Below, one piece after another: positions 13,136 through 17,378 of a DNA stretch of 17,378 bases. This DNA comes from Pelotomaculum sp. UBA5255. GTDB taxonomy: Bacteria; Bacillota; Desulfotomaculia; Desulfotomaculales; Pelotomaculaceae. Numbering within the stretch: the first letter of the stretch is position 1; each line of letters opens with the position of its first letter. Made by a program: the position numbers and the translations under genes. Location of the stretch: contig DHTR01000008.1 of NCBI GenBank assembly GCA_002408725.1, positions 9,659-27,036 on the forward strand, in the 5' to 3' direction. The notes below the pieces were generated by a model. That model saw nothing but the letters and a program-made list of their open reading frames with translations, ran no database searches and was not told the origin of the DNA.

Positions 13136-14632
13136 ATGGATAACATTTTGTTTAATTCTGTATCTGAAGTTACATATTTAACAACCGGCAGTACCTGGCG
13201 TTATCGGGCTATATTGCGGTATTTTTATCTGCAGCATGAGCAGCTTCGTTACTATCTGTTCCCCGAGGAAGTACTTGAATATCTTAAAGAGAGCCCGCAT
13301 TTTGCTGATTATAATGAAGAATTACTTCAACAAGATTTGACCCAATTGGTCAACTGGAAGAATCTTATTCCCCGGCAGGATACCGGCAAGGTATATAGCA
13401 TTGAGGATTTTAAGAAGAAAAGGTTTAGATATCAATGCACCCCCTACACCGTTGAAATTGAACGGATGGTGCAAAGGTTGGAGCAGATGGGGCAGTCCTT
13501 TGGAGGCTCCCTGGAAAAAACACTCTTTATTCGTATCCTAGAAGCCCTCACGAAACTGACGCCGCAGGCTGACGAGGAAATCGACTATAGGATCAATAAA
13601 TTGTCCAATGAAGGGTTGTATATGGTTTGGGAAGATCTTCAGGGCAACTTTAAAAGCCTGACGGAAAACGCCGCAGACTACCTGGCCTACTTGCAGAGTG
13701 AAAAAATTGAAGAGATGATGATGACCGAAGCCTTTCTGGTCTACAAAGACGCTCTTACCGAGTACTTACGTAATTTTATGACCGTCCTGCAGCGAACCTC
13801 CTTTCGCATAGAAGCCATCCTGGAGTGTACCCCAACTGAATTAATGCAGCAGATTTCCAGCCGTTTGGCAGACCACGATCAAAATATCCCCCGATTGGAA
13901 GAGCAGCCGGCCAAGGAGCAACTGGTGCAAAACTATCTTCTACAGTGGAAGGGCTTTAAAAGCTGGTTTTTGGGTTATGAAGGCCGGGAAAGCGACCTGA
14001 TCTTTTTGCAAAACGCTACCACCGAAACCATCCGGCGCATTACCCGCTTTGCTCAGCGGCTGGGGGAGCGGTACCATAATTTTAAAAGCCGCCGCCGAGA
14101 TTATCTGCATCTGGCGGAATGGTTCCATAAATGTCGGGATTTAAGTGAAGCCCATAAACTTTCGGCCTGTGTTTTTGGGGTGTTCAACAGCCGCCATTTA
14201 TATGCCGGAGTGAAAGAAACCGAGAATATTTACGCAGAAATATGGGACGAAAATCCCACCGAGCTAACCCTGAGGCCCAGGGTCAGAACCTATCGGGAAA
14301 AAACAAAGACTGGGGCGGTGGAGAGTCACCAGAAGGAAAAACAAAGGCTGTTGGAACAATACCTGCGGGAAAAGGAGGCGGAACAAAAGCTGGTGAACCA
14401 AATCATCCGGGGAAACCGCATTAGTCTGGCCGAACTACCCCAGGTGGACACATATATCAGGAAAACTCTGCTGAATTGGATCGGCAAGTGTATGACAAAC
14501 CCGCGGCTAATTGGAAAGACGGAGAATGGACACCAAATTCGTCTGACCCTGGTGGATGACCAGGAAATCATTCTGAGCTCTCCGGATGGAGATTTATGTA
14601 TGCCCAACTACGTGATTGAGTTTATAAACTAA
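13136..14632 (+). CDS. jetA: Wadjet type II subunit JetA (DUF2397, TIGR02677-like)
   Basis: JetA is the kleisin (MukF-like) subunit of the Wadjet SMC complex, which recognises and restricts circular plasmid DNA. Of two in-frame ATGs (13130, 13136) the second is six bases after AGGGAG (13124-13129) and is preferred, giving 498 aa. The N-terminus (TTGSTWRYRAILRYFYLQHEQLRYYLFPEEVLEYL) fits the winged-helix start of the family. The middle is long and helical. The C-terminus ends in IRLTLVDDQEIILSSPDGDL followed by CMPNYVIEF. I recognise it as DUF2397 by pattern and by its position before a DUF2398 gene and an SMC-like gene. The 113 bp upstream shows no confident promoter. Confidence 0.85.
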   Translation: MDNILFNSVSEVTYLTTGSTWRYRAILRYFYLQHEQLRYYLFPEEVLEYLKESPHFADYNEELLQQDLTQLVNWKNLIPRQDTGKVYSIEDFKKKRFRYQCTPYTVEIERMVQRLEQMGQSFGGSLEKTLFIRILEALTKLTPQADEEIDYRINKLSNEGLYMVWEDLQGNFKSLTENAADYLAYLQSEKIEEMMMTEAFLVYKDALTEYLRNFMTVLQRTSFRIEAILECTPTELMQQISSRLADHDQNIPRLEEQPAKEQLVQNYLLQWKGFKSWFLGYEGRESDLIFLQNATTETIRRITRFAQRLGERYHNFKSRRRDYLHLAEWFHKCRDLSEAHKLSACVFGVFNSRHLYAGVKETENIYAEIWDENPTELTLRPRVRTYREKTKTGAVESHQKEKQRLLEQYLREKEAEQKLVNQIIRGNRISLAELPQVDTYIRKTLLNWIGKCMTNPRLIGKTENGHQIRLTLVDDQEIILSSPDGDLCMPNYVIEFIN

Positions 14633-14659
14633 ACAATTAAAAATAATAGGTGAAGATCA

Positions 14660-15868
14660 GTGCAAATAGATAAAAGAAGCCATATTTTTGACGAAAAGGC
14701 TAAAGAAGCGGCGGAACACCTGCTGGAGCAATTTTGGATTCTCCGGGATCAAGAGCCGGAAAAATACCAACTTGTTCGGGAGCGGGAACAGGCGCTGCGC
14801 AACTACTTTTTGGATAAGATGGGTTTTCGCTTGATTTTACACAGGCATTTTGCCAAACTGGAAAAGGTGCCGGCTGAACCGGAATCCTGGATGGGCATAC
14901 AATCCTTTAAGCATACTCGTGACTATGTGCTCCTGTGCTGCTTGATGGGGTATTTGGAGAATAAAACCGTGGACGAGCAGTTTTTACTATCCACCCTGTG
15001 CGAAGAGCTACAGGAGCTCTACCCCGGCGAGGAAGGGGTGGACTGGACCCATTACGAGCACCGCAAGTCCCTGGTGCGGGTGTTGCAGTTTGTCTCGGAA
15101 AAGGATATTTTAAAGGTGGTGGAGGGAGACGTAAGCGACTTCAGCTACATTGAGTCCCATGAGGTGCTTTATGAGGTACCCCTGACGGCCCGCTATTTTT
15201 TGCGCTCTTTCCCCAAGGATTTGTTTCAGTTTGAAACCATGGAGCAAATCCTGGCGGCGGAAACCATGGGGCGGGAGGAAACAACCGGGGTCACCCGGAG
15301 ACACCGGGTCTATCGCTTGTTATTTTTATCCCCGGGAATGATGACCAGGGGCTCCGACGATGCCGATTTTTTGTATCTGCGCAATTACCGCCACCGCATT
15401 CGTGAGGATATTGAAAAACATACAGATTTTCAGTTTGAGCTTTATAAAAATACCGCCTTGCTCACACTAACGGAGCGCAAGCTTCGTTATAACTTATTTC
15501 CGGATAACCGGGTCATTTGTGACCTTGCCCTGCAATTTGCTGCTGTGGCGCGCCAAAATCAGGTTGATGAACAGATTCCCCTGCAGCAGGACGGCAGCAT
15601 CTATCTAACTAAAGTGGACTTCCTGAACTGGCTGAAAATTTGCCGGGAGCGGTATGCAGCGGGTTGGAGCAAACAGTATCGGGAGATGAGCATTGCGGAT
15701 ACAGCCAGGGAGCTTTTGGAGCTTCTCATAGAATGGAAGATGGCTACGAGGGATGCTGCAACGGGTGTGATAAGTCTATATCCTTTGTTGGTGAGAACCA
15801 TCGGAAACTACCCCGGCGACTTCAAGCCCCGGCCGGAGGAAGGAGTGGAATCCCTTGAAGAAGAATAA
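14660..15868 (+). CDS. jetB: Wadjet type II subunit JetB (DUF2398, TIGR02678-like)
   Basis: JetB is the MukE-like subunit that binds the kleisin JetA in the Wadjet complex. The GTG start at 14660 has AGGTGA at 14648-14653; jetA ends 27 bp upstream. The 402 aa product is helical and charged, with HLLEQFWILRDQEPEKYQLV near the N-terminus, LILHRHFAKLEKVPAEPESW, FKHTRDYVLLCCLMGYLEN, and YEVPLTARYFLRSFPKDLF in the middle, in line with DUF2398. There is no membrane segment. Its 3' end overlaps jetC by 14 nt, and the jetC ribosome binding site lies within it, so the two are probably translationally coupled. Confidence 0.87.
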   Translation: MQIDKRSHIFDEKAKEAAEHLLEQFWILRDQEPEKYQLVREREQALRNYFLDKMGFRLILHRHFAKLEKVPAEPESWMGIQSFKHTRDYVLLCCLMGYLENKTVDEQFLLSTLCEELQELYPGEEGVDWTHYEHRKSLVRVLQFVSEKDILKVVEGDVSDFSYIESHEVLYEVPLTARYFLRSFPKDLFQFETMEQILAAETMGREETTGVTRRHRVYRLLFLSPGMMTRGSDDADFLYLRNYRHRIREDIEKHTDFQFELYKNTALLTLTERKLRYNLFPDNRVICDLALQFAAVARQNQVDEQIPLQQDGSIYLTKVDFLNWLKICRERYAAGWSKQYREMSIADTARELLELLIEWKMATRDAATGVISLYPLLVRTIGNYPGDFKPRPEEGVESLEEE

Positions 15869-17378
15869 ATGGCATTTGCACCGGGCCGGTGTTTTGAATT
15901 TTTGGTATTATGATGAAGAAGAGTTTGAGTTTTCCGGAGGGCGACTATTATTGCGGGGCGCCAATGGTTCCGGGAAATCCGTGACGATGCAAAGTTTTAT
16001 TCCGCTACTGCTGGATGGGAATAAAAGTCCGGAAAGGCTTGATCCCTTTGGTTCCCGAGCCCGGAGGATCGAAAACTATTTGCTGGGGGAGGAAGATTCA
16101 GGGGAGAACGAACGGACCGGTTACCTTTATATGGAGTTTGCGCGCGAAGATTCGGATCAGTATTTGACTTTGGGGATGGGTCTGCATGCGCGACGGGGAC
16201 GGGCCTTGGATTTTTGGGGATTTGCATTGACCGATGGTCGCCGGATCGGTCGGGATTTTTACCTATACAAGCAAATGGGAGAGAAAGTTCCTTTAACTAA
16301 ACAGGAGTTAAAGAACAGGATTGGAGAGGGTGGCGAGGTTTACGAGCGACAAAAGGATTATATGGACATGGTCAACCGGTTGCTGTTTGGGTTTGAGCAC
16401 CTTGAGGATTATGATGAGTTAATTAAACTGTTAATTCAGATTCGCACCCCCAAATTATCTAAGGATTTTAAGCCGACGGTGATTTATGAGATCCTTACCA
16501 ATACACTGCAGCAACTTTCCGATGACGATCTGCGCCCGATGTCGGAAGCGATTGAAAACATGGATAATATCAAAAGTCGCCTTGACCAACTACAAGAAAA
16601 TAGAAAAGCCGCCGACCGGCTTGGTCGGGAGTTTGATAAATATAATACTTTTCTCTTATGGGAAAAGGCGCAGAATTTTCTCCAAAGCCACAAGGAAGTA
16701 ACGACCGGAGAAGAGGAAGAGCAGAGACTCCAAACCGCCATTCAGGACTTTGAACACATGAGCCAAGCGGCGGAAGAAGAGCTGCAAGGATTAAAGGCGG
16801 AACAAGAAGCCGTGCAATTAAAGCATCGTGAGCTGATGCAACATGATAGTTTCCGTCTGACAGAAGAGATCAACAAAAGAAGTAATGACCAAAAAGAATG
16901 GGAGCAAGAAAAGCAACAGAAAGAGAGCGTTTTAGAGCAAAAGCGGGAACGAGAGCATAAATTAGACACCGAGATTGCAGCGCTGAAAGCTGACTGCTCG
17001 CAACTGGAAACCACGATCTCCGCAATCTTAAAAGAGATGGCCTCGGTGGCAACCGAGTTATACTTTGACGAACACTTTTTTATGGAAGAGGAATTGCGGA
17101 AAGAGCTTGCTGCCGACTACGATTGGTTGTTGTTAAAAAAAGAATTCCAGCGTTACCGGGAGAAGATCCGAAAAGCCTTGGAGAAGTTACGAGTGGAAGC
17201 AGAGGAAAATAAAAGATATGATCGGGCTTACGGTGAATTGGAAGCGGCGAAACGGGTACGAGATAAAGCCCGCTTAGATGTGGAGCAAGCTGAAAAATTA
17301 CTCTTTGAAATTAAAGAAGAATTTATTGAGCGGGTCTACTTTTGGCGTCAGCAGAATCAGCTCTTAAAGCCGGATGAC
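15855..17378 (+). CDS. jetC: Wadjet type II subunit JetC (SMC-like ATPase), 3' partial
   Basis: JetC is the MukB/SMC-like motor of Wadjet, thought to extrude DNA loops and bring plasmids to the JetD nuclease. The frame is open to the right edge (508 codons); the family exceeds 1,300 aa, so well over half is missing. I chose TTG 15855, nine bases after AAGGAG (15840-15845); the frame overlaps jetB by 14 nt. The N-terminal ATPase half has HRAGVLNFWYYDEEEFEF, the Walker A motif GANGSGKS at residues 35-42, then SFIPLLLDGNKSPERLDPFG and the YLLGEEDSGE loop. From about residue 230 to the end the sequence is rich in Glu/Lys/Gln heptad-like patterns, the first arm of the coiled coil. Signature and Walker B motifs lie beyond the window. 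Confidence 0.88.
   Translation, partial: MKKNKWHLHRAGVLNFWYYDEEEFEFSGGRLLLRGANGSGKSVTMQSFIPLLLDGNKSPERLDPFGSRARRIENYLLGEEDSGENERTGYLYMEFAREDSDQYLTLGMGLHARRGRALDFWGFALTDGRRIGRDFYLYKQMGEKVPLTKQELKNRIGEGGEVYERQKDYMDMVNRLLFGFEHLEDYDELIKLLIQIRTPKLSKDFKPTVIYEILTNTLQQLSDDDLRPMSEAIENMDNIKSRLDQLQENRKAADRLGREFDKYNTFLLWEKAQNFLQSHKEVTTGEEEEQRLQTAIQDFEHMSQAAEEELQGLKAEQEAVQLKHRELMQHDSFRLTEEINKRSNDQKEWEQEKQQKESVLEQKREREHKLDTEIAALKADCSQLETTISAILKEMASVATELYFDEHFFMEEELRKELAADYDWLLLKKEFQRYREKIRKALEKLRVEAEENKRYDRAYGELEAAKRVRDKARLDVEQAEKLLFEIKEEFIERVYFWRQQNQLLKPDD

Noticed and set aside
16484..17052. Minus-strand ORFs rich in Ser/Cys/Phe under jetC
   Set aside because: They mirror the Glu/Lys/Gln-rich coiled-coil codons of jetC and are shadow frames.

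Overview
The window looks like a chromosomal segment of a Gram-positive, probably anaerobic member of the Clostridia (Desulfotomaculum/Pelotomaculum-like Peptococcaceae). This is inferred from gene families and order, strong AGGAGG ribosome binding sites, a cdaA-cdaR-glmM cluster, a glmS ribozyme, and GTG/TTG starts. The species cannot be named from the sequence alone. All confident functional genes are on the + strand. The minus strand carries only transposase relics and a broken PIN-domain gene.

Region 1 (1-5951) is a branched-chain amino acid cluster: leuA (5' end outside the window), leuC, leuD, leuB and cimA. CimA makes (R)-citramalate from pyruvate and acetyl-CoA. LeuCD and LeuB can process both isopropylmalate and citramalate-derived intermediates, so the cluster can feed both leucine and threonine-independent isoleucine synthesis. 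The leuB-cimA gap holds a degenerate hexamer repeat and a short tandem duplication. A terminator-like hairpin follows cimA.

Region 2 (6122-11059) is the c-di-AMP/amino-sugar block: cdaA (diadenylate cyclase), cdaR (YbbR regulator), glmM behind a consensus SigA promoter, then a glmS-type ribozyme and a glmS gene. Two things are unusual. The GlmS protein lacks the whole N-terminal glutaminase domain (374 aa against about 600) yet keeps the isomerase catalytic residues. The ribozyme has a large P1 insertion and is separated from the gene by about 240 nt that contain a terminator-like hairpin.

Region 3 (about 11060-13135) is an AT-richer accessory patch. It holds a chimeric relic of an IS256-type transposase tail fused to an IS3-type helper fragment (minus strand), a complete hicA-hicB toxin-antitoxin pair with a consensus promoter and an operator-like palindrome in its spacer, a terminator, and a PIN-domain gene (minus strand) whose C-terminus is replaced by unrelated sequence.

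Region 4 (13136-17378) is a defence operon: jetA, jetB and the first 508 codons of jetC of a type II Wadjet system (DUF2397, DUF2398, SMC-like ATPase). Such systems restrict plasmid transformation. The expected jetD nuclease would lie past the right edge. Regions 3 and 4 together look like a defence island inserted behind glmS.
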